A stretch of DNA of 64,000 nt from Chitinophagaceae bacterium LGM1. Its GTDB lineage: Bacteria > Bacteroidota > Bacteroidia > Chitinophagales > Chitinophagaceae. The notes below the pieces were generated by a model, which was not told where the DNA came from, did not search any database, and saw only the letters and a program-made list of their open reading frames with translations. Both the position numbers and the translations under genes were made by a program. Position 1 is the stretch's first letter. The number at the start of each line of letters is the position of its first letter. Shown here in pieces: positions 7,436 to 17,363 of the stretch. The stretch lies in contig CP075895.1 of the NCBI GenBank assembly GCA_018604165.1, forward strand, positions 2,103,001-2,167,000, written 5' to 3'.

Positions 7436-8188
7436 TTATTTCACCAGTGTTACATCACCCTTGTATGTTTCTATCTCGCCATCAGGGTAGGCTACTCGTA
7501 TCAGGTAGGTATATACACCTGCTTCCTGTACTACGCCCTTCCACATACCATCCCATCCTTTGTTGCCATTGTATATCTCCTGGCCCCAGCGGTTGAACAC
7601 ACGGAACTCTGTATAACGTTGGAATGTCATGTTCGATACTTTGAACACATCGTTCTTGCCATCGCCATTCGGGCTGAATGCTGTCGGGATAAACAGATTG
7701 TCACGATAATCCAAACCTACGCGTACCGTATCAAACGATACACAACCGTTGCTGGCTATACCACCTACCACATATTGGGTAGATTCTGTAGGCGTAGCTA
7801 CCGGGTAAGAAATGTTCGGGTTGTTCAGCGACGATACCGGTGTCCAGTTGTAGAGGCGGGCTCCGTTTACCATCAGCTGTATGCTCTTACCGTATTTTAT
7901 TACCGTGTCATTGGTCAGTATCTTAACTATCGGCAATGGTTTTACTTCTATAAACGCATCTATGGTATCGTAGCAGAAGAGTTCATCACCTACTTTTATT
8001 TTGTAGTGTGTCGTCTTTTTAGGCTTCGCTATCGGGTTGGGGCAACGGTCACAGTTCAGCGATTCGTGTGCTGATTTGAACTTACCATTCTCAAACTCAA
8101 ACCACTCGAAATAAGTACCGTTTTTAACAGACAATGGAGCTGTTTCGCCAAAGCAGATAGATGTGTCTTTGGGCAGTACGTAGAAGTC
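7436..8188 (-). repeat. 753-bp C-terminal module, copy 1
   Basis: Bases 7436-8188 match 10855-11607 with only four differences by my reading, all synonymous. They encode the last 250 residues (from DFYVLPKDTSICFGETAP to the stop) of the two neighbouring type B proteins. Confidence 0.9.
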
Positions 8189-10672
8189 ATTATCAGGTAC
8201 AATGATATTGATAGTATCCCTGAGCATACAACCATTTTTGCCAAATGTTTGCAATACGTAATCTACACTTCTAGGTACATACGCCAATGGCTGCTTGCTT
8301 GTAGAGTCTGACAGAAACTGACCAGGACTCCAAATAAAATTAAAAGGTAAACCCGGCGCATCTGCAAAATCAAACCTAAATACAGGGCGTGCTACATTTT
8401 CTTTTATATCAGGCGATGTTGTGACTGTACAAACAGATTTTGTTGCAGTATCTGTAGGTATAAGCTCTAAACCACCAATATAAGATGTTGGCATATACTT
8501 CATCAAACCAGGTAAACCAGTAACTGATGTACAAAGGGCGGCACGCACAGGGTTATCATTATAGCATATTTCAACTATTATGTTTTTAGTTGTATCCCAA
8601 TTGTATGGTGTATCAAAAACAAATTTATGCCATTGGTCAGGAAGCTGAATATTTCCTGGTGCTTTATATACTTGTATCATACCTGATTCAAAACCACCAG
8701 CCCTAGTGAGTTCTGTCTTATTTGTACACTTCAACGAAATAGTAAAATTGGCATATTCAAACGTAGGTGTTTGGTTTCTGGCAACTTCAAAAGCCATACT
8801 CCTCAACTGCCCAGGCCTTAAACCATACTCCAATAAATCCTGCTTACGTACTAAGTATTGAAATTTAGCAGTGTAGCGTTGATTAGTAAGTACAGGCGCG
8901 GTAGTACCTGCTGTATCATAAGATATACCGGTACCATAGGTAGCTGACCCCCATACCACTAGTGAGTCTGATGTAATGTTTGTTAGTGTTGTAGGCCCGC
9001 ACAATACATTGCTCAATGGCCCTTTACCTTTCACGGAAGCATCCAATTGCAAGTAGTTAGGACGACACATAACAAAAGGGGTTTCCTGAGGGAATATATC
9101 TAATGTATTGCTTGTATCAATATAAACCAATACAGTATCTCTAGACTTACAGTTGGCCTTCAATTCAGGAGAGTAAACTACGTATGTAGTATTCTCATTA
9201 GCTGTCGTTACAGGATTATGTATTGTATCGTTTGAAAGGAACTTTGCCGGTCCCCCGCTTACATCGGTCCATTTAAAATTGATATCCAGATTACCGTAAC
9301 CTTTTACAAATAATTGGCGGGTTGGTGGGTTCAAATAGCATGTAGATACATCCTTACCAGCATCCAAACCTCCTATCACTTTAATATATACCACCGTGTA
9401 GTTCTTCAATACAATAGGCTGAGCTACCGTACAACTTGAGTCGGCCGATGTTATAATTAAAGTATGCTCACCGATATCAGATACATTGGGTGTCCAGTTA
9501 AAGGTACCCGTAACGCTTGTAGTACCTGCACCTGTGGTTGTAAAGGTAGAACCTGGTATGATACTCGTATTTGCATACATATACAGAAAATGGCCAGGGC
9601 TGGATGTTCTTGAATTGAGCGTAAAGTTTAATTTATTATCAGGACATGTTACAACAGCCTTGCCACCACCTATGATTGGCACTACAGCTCCGTCATTAAC
9701 AGTAAGTGTGGGTGTTAATGAATCTAACGATGGTGGTGGTTCTGTACAAGCCAATACTGATACCTGTACATCTCTGAATATATGACCAAGTTTCACACCT
9801 GTACCTCTTTCATATTCTTCTGCACGGAAAGCAAGCACGTACTGTCCCTGATTGATGGGTGTAAATGTAGCAGCACCTGTAACGGGGTTAAGCGTATAAG
9901 GATTGGACGCGGCAGAACCTATGGGGTCTGTAACACTAAAACCGGGATTAAAGGTACATTGAGCTCCGGTACCTGAATATGGCGCGTGTTGGAAAACCTG
10001 TAATGAATCACCATTTATATCAATTGGACCATTTAAAAAAACGTTGGGTTGATTAACACACAAATAAGGTAAAGGAACAGTAGAAAATCTTGGGGAACTG
10101 TTATTGTATTTAGCTACATTGTTCAACATGCACTCTGCATATAACGTACCACAACCGCCACCAATATTAGGTACAGGGCTGCGTCCACCGTTAGACCATG
10201 CAAAACGCCAGTCTGTTTGTGCATTTGGCAATGTTACATTAGTACGGAATATCCTACGACGAAATGCAGGATACTTTGTTGCAAAAGATAAATCTTTACA
10301 ACTATTAGAATCAGATGCATTCGGGCATAATGAGTGTACTGTATCCGGTGGTGCTGTAGAACCGTTTATGTCTACCATCGGGTACGTTACTGCTGCACCC
10401 GCCGCACCTGCATTCACAGAGCTTACTATAACAGACTCTGCAGCACCGCCATAGTCCAAATGGCAGGTAAGGCATGCCAGATAAATGGTAACAGTAACCT
10501 CATAGGTATAGTCTGTAGTACCGGTACAGCCGTCTTGACCTGCGCCTATATATGTTACATATATATCACCAGCACCATAGTGACACGCACGCGCATTGTT
10601 CGTAAACAATGCTGTTGTCATTAACAGCATCGTAATTGACAGCCTTGAAACGAATGAGTTGAGCTTTAACAT
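7436..10672 (-). CDS. secreted T9SS cargo protein 1 with type B (gliding-motility-associated) C-terminal domain
   Basis: A 1078-residue exported protein. The signal peptide covers about residues 1-29, with cleavage near NNARA. The N-terminal domain contains YVTYIGAGQDGCTGTTDYTYEV and Cys pairs, which characterise the first domain of large Bacteroidetes surface proteins of this kind. Beta-sandwich (Ig/PKD-like) regions follow, including a middle part with FVMCRPNYLQLD. The last ~85 residues are a type B sorting domain (NLFIPTAFSPNGDGKND ... FRVFNRWGQEIYNG ... GVYTYLIRV ... KGDVTLVK), which directs export across the outer membrane by the type IX system. The last 250 residues are identical to those of the next gene. 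Function beyond surface exposure is unknown; adhesion or gliding is an inference. Confidence 0.88.
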   Translation of the reverse strand: MLKLNSFVSRLSITMLLMTTALFTNNARACHYGAGDIYVTYIGAGQDGCTGTTDYTYEVTVTIYLACLTCHLDYGGAAESVIVSSVNAGAAGAAVTYPMVDINGSTAPPDTVHSLCPNASDSNSCKDLSFATKYPAFRRRIFRTNVTLPNAQTDWRFAWSNGGRSPVPNIGGGCGTLYAECMLNNVAKYNNSSPRFSTVPLPYLCVNQPNVFLNGPIDINGDSLQVFQHAPYSGTGAQCTFNPGFSVTDPIGSAASNPYTLNPVTGAATFTPINQGQYVLAFRAEEYERGTGVKLGHIFRDVQVSVLACTEPPPSLDSLTPTLTVNDGAVVPIIGGGKAVVTCPDNKLNFTLNSRTSSPGHFLYMYANTSIIPGSTFTTTGAGTTSVTGTFNWTPNVSDIGEHTLIITSADSSCTVAQPIVLKNYTVVYIKVIGGLDAGKDVSTCYLNPPTRQLFVKGYGNLDINFKWTDVSGGPAKFLSNDTIHNPVTTANENTTYVVYSPELKANCKSRDTVLVYIDTSNTLDIFPQETPFVMCRPNYLQLDASVKGKGPLSNVLCGPTTLTNITSDSLVVWGSATYGTGISYDTAGTTAPVLTNQRYTAKFQYLVRKQDLLEYGLRPGQLRSMAFEVARNQTPTFEYANFTISLKCTNKTELTRAGGFESGMIQVYKAPGNIQLPDQWHKFVFDTPYNWDTTKNIIVEICYNDNPVRAALCTSVTGLPGLMKYMPTSYIGGLELIPTDTATKSVCTVTTSPDIKENVARPVFRFDFADAPGLPFNFIWSPGQFLSDSTSKQPLAYVPRSVDYVLQTFGKNGCMLRDTINIIVPDNDFYVLPKDTSICFGETAPLSVKNGTYFEWFEFENGKFKSAHESLNCDRCPNPIAKPKKTTHYKIKVGDELFCYDTIDAFIEVKPLPIVKILTNDTVIKYGKSIQLMVNGARLYNWTPVSSLNNPNISYPVATPTESTQYVVGGIASNGCVSFDTVRVGLDYRDNLFIPTAFSPNGDGKNDVFKVSNMTFQRYTEFRVFNRWGQEIYNGNKGWDGMWKGVVQEAGVYTYLIRVAYPDGEIETYKGDVTLVK

Positions 10673-10802
10673 AAGGAAGTAATAAAACTTTTATAAAAAT
10701 ATTACATAAACACTACTTATCCAACAGCCAATTACAAGCAAACACATCAGGATAGACAATACCTAACCTTAAAACGTTGGTAATAAGGTACGGGTATATG
10801 CA

Positions 10803-10829
10803 AAAATGCCGGCTAGTTGCCGGCATTTT
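10803..10829 (-). terminator. terminator after type B gene 2
   Basis: An 11-bp stem AAAATGCCGGC / GCCGGCATTTT around TAGTT lies 25 bases after the stop of the 10855-14046 gene, with T-rich sequence following on the minus strand. The rest of 10673-10854 shows no gene. Confidence 0.85.
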
Positions 10830-10854
10830 ATGATTATTTATGTTTGTACCAGTA

Positions 10855-11607
10855 TTATTTCACCAGTGTCACATCACCCTTGTAGGTTTCTATCTCGCCA
10901 TCAGGGTAGGCTACTCGTATCAGGTAGGTATATACACCTGCTTCCTGTACTACGCCCTTCCACATACCATCCCATCCTTTGTTGCCATTGTATATCTCCT
11001 GGCCCCAGCGGTTGAATACACGGAACTCTGTATAACGTTGGAATGTCATGTTCGATACTTTGAACACATCGTTCTTGCCATCGCCATTCGGGCTGAATGC
11101 TGTCGGGATAAACAGATTGTCACGATAATCCAAACCTACGCGTACCGTATCAAACGATACACAACCGTTGCTGGCTATACCACCTACCACATATTGGGTA
11201 GATTCTGTAGGCGTAGCTACCGGGTAAGAAATGTTCGGGTTGTTCAGCGACGATACCGGTGTCCAGTTGTAGAGGCGGGCTCCGTTTACCATCAGCTGTA
11301 TGCTCTTACCGTATTTTATTACCGTGTCATTGGTCAGTATCTTAACTATCGGCAATGGTTTTACTTCTATAAACGCATCTATGGTATCGTAGCAGAAGAG
11401 TTCATCACCTACTTTTATTTTGTAGTGTGTCGTCTTTTTAGGCTTCGCTATCGGGTTGGGGCAACGGTCACAGTTCAGCGATTCGTGTGCTGATTTGAAC
11501 TTACCATTCTCAAACTCAAACCACTCGAAATAAGTACCGTTTTTAACAGATAATGGAGCTGTTTCGCCAAAGCAGATAGATGTGTCTTTGGGCAGTACGT
11601 AGAAGTC
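10855..11607 (-). repeat. 753-bp C-terminal module, copy 2
   Basis: Second copy of the module at 7436-8188, identical at the protein level. Confidence 0.9.
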
Positions 11608-14046
11608 GTGCTGTGGTACCACAATGTCTATTGTGTCACGTATCAAACAACCACTGTTACCAAACGTATTAACCGTGTATCGCACACTCTTAGGAATGTA
11701 TGCTAAAGGTTGTTTGCTGGTAGAATCTGATAAATACTGACCTGGGTTCCAGATAATATTAAATGGTAAATAAGGTGCATCGTTGAAGCCAAACCTGAAT
11801 ACGGGGCGTGCAAGATATTCTTTAATATTTGGCGAATTATTGACAGCGCATACACTAACGGTATTGCTATCAGCAGGCCTCAATTCCAGTGCAGATGAAT
11901 ATGTAGTAGGCATGTACTTAAGTACTGGTGGCTGACCTGTAACAGTGTTACAAATAGCTACTACTACAGGGTTGTTACTATAGCATATTTCTACAACCAA
12001 ATTCTTGGTAGTATCCCAATCATAAGGTGTATCAAAATTAAACTTGTGTTGTCCATCAGGGAATGTAATAGGATTAGGAGCAATGTATACAGGTATCATA
12101 CCTGTTTCAAAGCCATTCTTGCTGAGTGCCGTTTTGTTGGTACACTTCAATGAAATAGTAAAATTCCTGTACTCGAAATTGGCAGGTCCTGTATTTTTCA
12201 CAGTTTCAAAAGCTATAGAACGTATAGTTGATGACCTCATGCCATACTCTCTGATTTCATTCTTCGATATAAGATACTGGTATTTGGTAGTACGAACATT
12301 GTTATAAAAAATGGGTGTACCGGCACCTAAAGTATCGTAAGAGAAATTTGAGCCATATACTGGCGAACCATATATATCAATACTATCAAGTGTTGTTAAT
12401 GCTTGAGATGAAGGCCCGCAAAGTAGATTGTTAAGAGGTCCTTTACCTGTAAGAGATACATCCAGCTGCAGATAATCGGGGCGGCACATTACAAAAGGTG
12501 TCGTTTGCGGGAAGATATCAATTGTGTTAGATGTATCTACGAAAACACTTACTGTATCTCTTGATTTACACGCTCCCACCAAATCAGGTGTACTCACAAC
12601 ATAGGTTGTAGTAACCGTAGGATTAGCAACAGGATTAATGATAGTATCGTTAGAGAGATTTTTAGCTATCCCGCCGTTAATGTCTGTCCACTTAACAGTG
12701 TTGATATACTCCGTACCTTTAACAAATAACTGACGTGGTGTTGGGTTCAAATCGCAAATCGGCAAGTCTTTACCTGCATCAAGTCCTTTGATTACCCTTA
12801 TAAGTATGATCACATAGTTCTTCAACACAATGTTGTAACCACTACCGCTACATGTAGAATCTTTTGAAGTAATAATCAATGTATGCTCCCCTAAGTCATT
12901 TTGTGTAGGTGTCCACGAAAACACTCCCTGTACTTTTGTACTTCCTTCTCCTGTAACTGTGAAGGTAGAACCGGGAATATTAGCCTCGTTAGCATCCATA
13001 TACAATTTACTGGTAGCAACATCAGAACTTGCTGACGCATTATAGGTCATATTACTACCGGGGCATACCAACAATGATTTGTTTATGTAAGTACTATTTG
13101 TAATAGTACCGCCTGTAAACATGGTATCTACAGCTGGTGGTGGTGCATTACAGTTCAATATAGATATTTGAGCATCGCGCCTTATGTAGCCGGTTGGCGT
13201 ACCTGTAGCCCTGTCATACTCATCGCAACGGAAAGCCAGTACAAAGAAACCTGCATTTAGCGGTGTGAAGAAAGCAGTACCTGTAAAAGGATCAACCCTG
13301 AATGGATTGGACGCTGCTGAGCCTACAGGGTCTAAAACAGAAAAACCTGCTGAATATCCACAGTTTGCTGTTGCAGCACCATCCAGCGGTTCAATATTTC
13401 TTACATACAAACTATCTCCATTAGGGTCAATAGGACCGTTCAGGTAGTTTGCAGGTTGGTTAACACATATATATGGTAAGGGACTGTATTGAAAACGAGG
13501 TGTACTATTATTATATTTAATAACGTTGTTAAGACCTGCTTCAACGTAAATGCTAGCACACGTAATGTTATTGATGGCACCGTTACGGCAACAGCTAGAC
13601 CAGCTAAAAACCCAATCGGGTGCAGCACCAGGTAATATTACATTGGCGGTAAACCTGTGCCTTACATAACCCCTTAATTGCTGATTAGCAGGTACACGGC
13701 AAGAATTGAATGGCTTGATAGAATCACACAACTCATCAAGCGTATCTATTACATAGTTTGTAGTAAATACATTGGTATTAACTGCCAATGTAGCACTCCT
13801 TATAGATATATTAGCTGATTGGTCTAAACCTGCGTTAAATTGCTCACAAGCCTTGTATTGGTCAAAAGTAATCTCGTACAGATATTCAGTAGTACCTGTA
13901 CAGCCATCTATACCTGCACCTATATAGGTAACAAATAAATCTACGGCTGCATAATGCGACGCTTTTACCTTGTTTACAGACAATACTGATAAAAGCAATA
14001 ATAGGACAACAGGTAGTCGCTTTGTTGTATTTAATATTTTACTCAT
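10855..14046 (-). CDS. secreted T9SS cargo protein 2 with type B C-terminal domain
   Basis: A 1063-residue paralogue of the gene before it. From the chosen ATG (14044-14046) the signal peptide is about 29 residues (MSKILNTTKRLP then a Leu/Val-rich core, cleaved near NKVKA). An ATG at 14074-14076 would add ten residues. The mature protein starts SHYAAVDLFVTYIGAGIDGCTGTTEYLYEI, close to protein 1. The middle (for example GLDAGKDLPICDLNPTPRQL and FVMCRPDYLQLD) is clearly homologous but diverged, and the last 250 residues are identical, ending in the type B sorting domain. The protein is probably displayed on the cell surface by the type IX system. The gene ends in its own hairpin and is separately transcribed from its neighbours, or only loosely coupled to them. 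Confidence 0.88.
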   Translation of the reverse strand: MSKILNTTKRLPVVLLLLLSVLSVNKVKASHYAAVDLFVTYIGAGIDGCTGTTEYLYEITFDQYKACEQFNAGLDQSANISIRSATLAVNTNVFTTNYVIDTLDELCDSIKPFNSCRVPANQQLRGYVRHRFTANVILPGAAPDWVFSWSSCCRNGAINNITCASIYVEAGLNNVIKYNNSTPRFQYSPLPYICVNQPANYLNGPIDPNGDSLYVRNIEPLDGAATANCGYSAGFSVLDPVGSAASNPFRVDPFTGTAFFTPLNAGFFVLAFRCDEYDRATGTPTGYIRRDAQISILNCNAPPPAVDTMFTGGTITNSTYINKSLLVCPGSNMTYNASASSDVATSKLYMDANEANIPGSTFTVTGEGSTKVQGVFSWTPTQNDLGEHTLIITSKDSTCSGSGYNIVLKNYVIILIRVIKGLDAGKDLPICDLNPTPRQLFVKGTEYINTVKWTDINGGIAKNLSNDTIINPVANPTVTTTYVVSTPDLVGACKSRDTVSVFVDTSNTIDIFPQTTPFVMCRPDYLQLDVSLTGKGPLNNLLCGPSSQALTTLDSIDIYGSPVYGSNFSYDTLGAGTPIFYNNVRTTKYQYLISKNEIREYGMRSSTIRSIAFETVKNTGPANFEYRNFTISLKCTNKTALSKNGFETGMIPVYIAPNPITFPDGQHKFNFDTPYDWDTTKNLVVEICYSNNPVVVAICNTVTGQPPVLKYMPTTYSSALELRPADSNTVSVCAVNNSPNIKEYLARPVFRFGFNDAPYLPFNIIWNPGQYLSDSTSKQPLAYIPKSVRYTVNTFGNSGCLIRDTIDIVVPQHDFYVLPKDTSICFGETAPLSVKNGTYFEWFEFENGKFKSAHESLNCDRCPNPIAKPKKTTHYKIKVGDELFCYDTIDAFIEVKPLPIVKILTNDTVIKYGKSIQLMVNGARLYNWTPVSSLNNPNISYPVATPTESTQYVVGGIASNGCVSFDTVRVGLDYRDNLFIPTAFSPNGDGKNDVFKVSNMTFQRYTEFRVFNRWGQEIYNGNKGWDGMWKGVVQEAGVYTYLIRVAYPDGEIETYKGDVTLVK

Positions 14047-14188
14047 AGTTGTAAAATGGTTTGTATTCATAATCATGGAAATAATATATGCTCTGATATT
14101 GTTTTCTCCCGATTAATAGACAATTATAACTGTTTTTTAGTTGGCTACAGACGATTAAAAAATTAAAAAACTTCACTTTTTTTATATA

Positions 14189-14219
14189 GTACAAGCGATG
14201 ATGTAATCATCGCTTGTAC
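14189..14219 (-). terminator. terminator after type B gene 3
   Basis: A perfect 14-bp stem (GTACAAGCGATGAT and its complement) with a 3-base loop lies 22 bases after the stop of the 14242-17199 gene, followed on the minus strand by A/T-rich sequence with T-runs. Confidence 0.88.
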
Positions 14220-14241
14220 CACCAATATATATTAAACTTTT

Positions 14242-17199
14242 TTACCTTACCAGAGTGACATTACCTTGTTTGGTAAATCTGCGCCCGTTAGCATTTACCG
14301 CATCTATGGTATAGATGTACACACCCATCGGTTGCGGTTCACCATTGTAAGTACCATCCCATCCTTTGTCGATGTCGGCTGTTTCAAACACTTTCTGTCC
14401 CCAACGGTTGAAGATAGTGAAGCCTTTGAGTGTAGCATCGCCACGGCGTAGTATCTTGAAGGTACTGTTCCTGCTGCCGGGGCTGAAGGCATTCGGTACA
14501 TCCAGGATGCTTTCTGATGATACCAGTACTGTGATAGAATCACTGGTACTGCAACCTGCTTCTGTGGTACCTGTTACCAGATACTTCGTATTCACATCCG
14601 GTTTTACTATCGGGTTTGATATATCAGCTTTGTTCAGGCCCAGTGGCGGGAACCATGCAAAGTAAGTACAGTTGCCCATCGGGTCTATCTGATAGCTTTC
14701 GCCGGGGTATACCCTTACAGAATCGGGCAGGAACAGGCGCGCTGCCGGATGTACAATTACTTTTACACTCGCCGTATCAAAACATGCATTGGTATCTACC
14801 GCATACACTGTATATATCTGTGTAGAGGTAGGGTTCACCAACGGATTGGCAGATTGCGCATTGCTGATTCTGAACTCAGGCGACCAACGGAAGGTGCGTA
14901 CACCATTACCTGTCATCTGCAGTTGAGTAGTATTGCCCGGGCAGATAGCTGTATCACCGCTTACCGTTACGAAGGTAGCAGGGAATACGGTTATCATCAT
15001 ACTGTCTGATGCAGAACACTTAGCCTTGGGGCTCGATGCTGTCAGTGTCAGTTTGGTTGTCTGCTGTGCTTTGAATATCGGATTGCCGATGTTCGGATTA
15101 TCTAATGAAGAACCGGGTGTCCATGCCAGGTCGAACTTGAAGTTGCCCGGGAATACCACACTCGATAGTTTAGCTGTGTCGTTTTCGCACATTGAGATAT
15201 CGGCACCTACCGTTACGGTCGGGTTAGGTTCTACTTCCACATCAAACTCGGCTACACTGTCTTTAGGGCAGCTTGCGAATTTGGCCTTGATAACGTATGT
15301 ATTAGGCCCCAATGGCGATGGTGTGATAACGGGGTTGATGATATTGGGGTTGCTGAACTGGCCGGTACCGGATAAAGCACTCCACTCATAAGTGTAGCGG
15401 CTGTCGCCGGTAATACGCGGATTGATTTGTGCGCCTTCGCACATAGCAGTATCTACATTCTCTAACCTGAAGCCTGAGAGTACATCTACCAATACCGTAT
15501 CGAAAGCACGGCACTGGTTGCCGGTAGATGATATCACTACACGGTAGGTGATAGGTGCGGCAGGCGTTGTAGTAGGCCTGTGCAGGGTATCGCTGTCCAG
15601 ATAAGTAGCAGGTGTCCACTTCGTAGTGTAGATAACGCCCGGTGGCGGGTTCAGCCCCAAATCCAGTTTGATACTGTTGCCCGGACAGGTAAGGGTATCC
15701 AGCATTTTGGTAAACTGCAAACCGGGTAGTACACCTACGGTTACGGTATCTTTATTGTTGCTGCAGAACGGATTGATAGTAGAGGTAACTACATAGCTGG
15801 TAATGATACCCGGTACTGCCACAGGGCTGGTACACGCTGTGCAGGACAGGCTGGTAATGGGTGAGCCGCCGGGCAGCACAGACCATTGATAATTACCACC
15901 ACCGGTAGCTGTCAGGTAAGCCGTTTCATTAGGACATACACTGGTATCAGGTACCGTTTTGGTAGGGCCCCATATATATACAGGTACGATGTACGGATAG
16001 TATAACATGATACCGGGAGGGCGGCATGTAGAGTCTTTGACTGTTACAATCAGTGTCTTCAGGCCTATGTCTGTAGGGCCCGGTGTCCAAGAAAAGTTAC
16101 CGATAACGGTATCGGTCTTCAGGCCGCTGTAGGTAATAGTAGCTGCGGGTATGGAGAAGAAGTGATTGTCTTCGGCTGTGAGGATGGCACCTGTATCTGT
16201 CGATGTCATCGCAAAATTGAATGACAGATTTTGTCCCGTACAACCTTCTACCCTGCCACCGGGGCCAGAGGCACCACCTAATATGGAAGTAGCATTGATA
16301 GTAAGCGATGCGGGTGTTGTACTACAGTTAAGTACCTGTACCTGCACGTCTCGCATAATATAGCCGATGAGTGTACCGTTGCGGTACTCACGTACACGTG
16401 TGGTAAGCGCATGTGCACCTACCTGGCCTGCTGTAAATGTCATCTGACCGGTAACATTGTTAGTAGCAAATGTATTATTTGTCTGGAACGGATTGCCTGG
16501 TATACTTAACGCGGGTGTCGCAGCATTGAATGTAGAACTTACACCTGGTCCGCAAACACCACCATCCATTGGTGCTACTATATCTGTAGATAGCGAGTCA
16601 CCATTAGGGTCAATAGCACCGTTATTGTACGAGTACGCAGTATTTATACATACATACGGTATTGGTTTGATAGAGAAATAAGGAGATGAGTTGCCCTGAA
16701 ACAATAGGTTATTGAATGTAGTTTCGATATACAGATTGTTGTTAGGTATATTCAGATTACCATTACGCGCATTAATAGAGGTTGAGAACCGCCATTTGGC
16801 ACATCTGCTAGGTAACTCTGCCACAACAGAATACCACCATTCCTGATAGCCGGGAAGGCTGGATGATGGATTCTGACATACGTTGGGAAATGCAGAACAA
16901 CCGGCAGATACCGGTGTACCGTTTGTACCACCACCCGGTAAAGTACCGGTCCACTTGTTCATGGTTAGTGTAGTTGTAAAACTTGTACAAGAGTCCGTTA
17001 TACAAAAACTAACACTACCTGGTTCGCTGATACCGCTACAATCGCGGTAAAATTTAAAGAAGAACCTGTAGGTAGAATCTACAATGTGTTCGTAGATAAT
17101 TTCGCCACCGGCAGCGTGTGATGCTGATGCTTGTTTTGCTGGCAACATCAAGCATATAATACCGAATGTGCATAAAAGAAATGAATACAATTTTCTCAT
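14242..17199 (-). CDS. secreted T9SS cargo protein 3 with type B C-terminal domain and PKD-like repeats
   Basis: A 985-residue exported protein from the ATG at 17197-17199, which gives a clean signal peptide (MRKLYSFLLCTFGIICLMLP..., cleaved near QASA). The upstream in-frame ATG at 17278-17280 would put 27 extra residues in front and is less likely. The first mature domain, SHAAGGEIIYEHIVDSTYRF and FYRDCSG, is the classic N-terminus of large gliding-associated Bacteroidetes proteins. About six PKD/Ig-like repeats follow, each starting near a Cys (VCPNETAYL, TCPGNSIKLD, MCEGAQINP, MCENDTAKLS, ICPGNTTQL), then a type B sorting domain (LDVPNAFSPGSRNSTFKIL ... FTIFNRWGQKVFE ... GVYIYTIDAV ... KQGNVTLVR). 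It is more distant from proteins 1 and 2 and does not share their 250-residue block. Confidence 0.88.
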   Translation of the reverse strand: MRKLYSFLLCTFGIICLMLPAKQASASHAAGGEIIYEHIVDSTYRFFFKFYRDCSGISEPGSVSFCITDSCTSFTTTLTMNKWTGTLPGGGTNGTPVSAGCSAFPNVCQNPSSSLPGYQEWWYSVVAELPSRCAKWRFSTSINARNGNLNIPNNNLYIETTFNNLLFQGNSSPYFSIKPIPYVCINTAYSYNNGAIDPNGDSLSTDIVAPMDGGVCGPGVSSTFNAATPALSIPGNPFQTNNTFATNNVTGQMTFTAGQVGAHALTTRVREYRNGTLIGYIMRDVQVQVLNCSTTPASLTINATSILGGASGPGGRVEGCTGQNLSFNFAMTSTDTGAILTAEDNHFFSIPAATITYSGLKTDTVIGNFSWTPGPTDIGLKTLIVTVKDSTCRPPGIMLYYPYIVPVYIWGPTKTVPDTSVCPNETAYLTATGGGNYQWSVLPGGSPITSLSCTACTSPVAVPGIITSYVVTSTINPFCSNNKDTVTVGVLPGLQFTKMLDTLTCPGNSIKLDLGLNPPPGVIYTTKWTPATYLDSDTLHRPTTTPAAPITYRVVISSTGNQCRAFDTVLVDVLSGFRLENVDTAMCEGAQINPRITGDSRYTYEWSALSGTGQFSNPNIINPVITPSPLGPNTYVIKAKFASCPKDSVAEFDVEVEPNPTVTVGADISMCENDTAKLSSVVFPGNFKFDLAWTPGSSLDNPNIGNPIFKAQQTTKLTLTASSPKAKCSASDSMMITVFPATFVTVSGDTAICPGNTTQLQMTGNGVRTFRWSPEFRISNAQSANPLVNPTSTQIYTVYAVDTNACFDTASVKVIVHPAARLFLPDSVRVYPGESYQIDPMGNCTYFAWFPPLGLNKADISNPIVKPDVNTKYLVTGTTEAGCSTSDSITVLVSSESILDVPNAFSPGSRNSTFKILRRGDATLKGFTIFNRWGQKVFETADIDKGWDGTYNGEPQPMGVYIYTIDAVNANGRRFTKQGNVTLVR

Positions 17200-17363
17200 T
17201 TTACTTTTATTGAGATGTTTAAATAAAATCAACCAAAAAGTTCGTGTTAATTTACGACTAATAATTTTATTTCCAATCATTTAATCCTTAAAGAATTTAA
17301 TAAATAGCAAATAAAACTAAAGTATTAATTATTAGTTTAAAAAGAACAGAACTCTATGATAGA

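Noticed and set aside
10840-11493. Plus-strand frames of about 215 codons antisense to the ends of the two type B genes (7430-8074 and 10840-11493)
   Set aside because: The two are alike only because the underlying 753-bp modules are nearly identical. The translation has no recognisable domain and the start lies past a terminator of the real gene.
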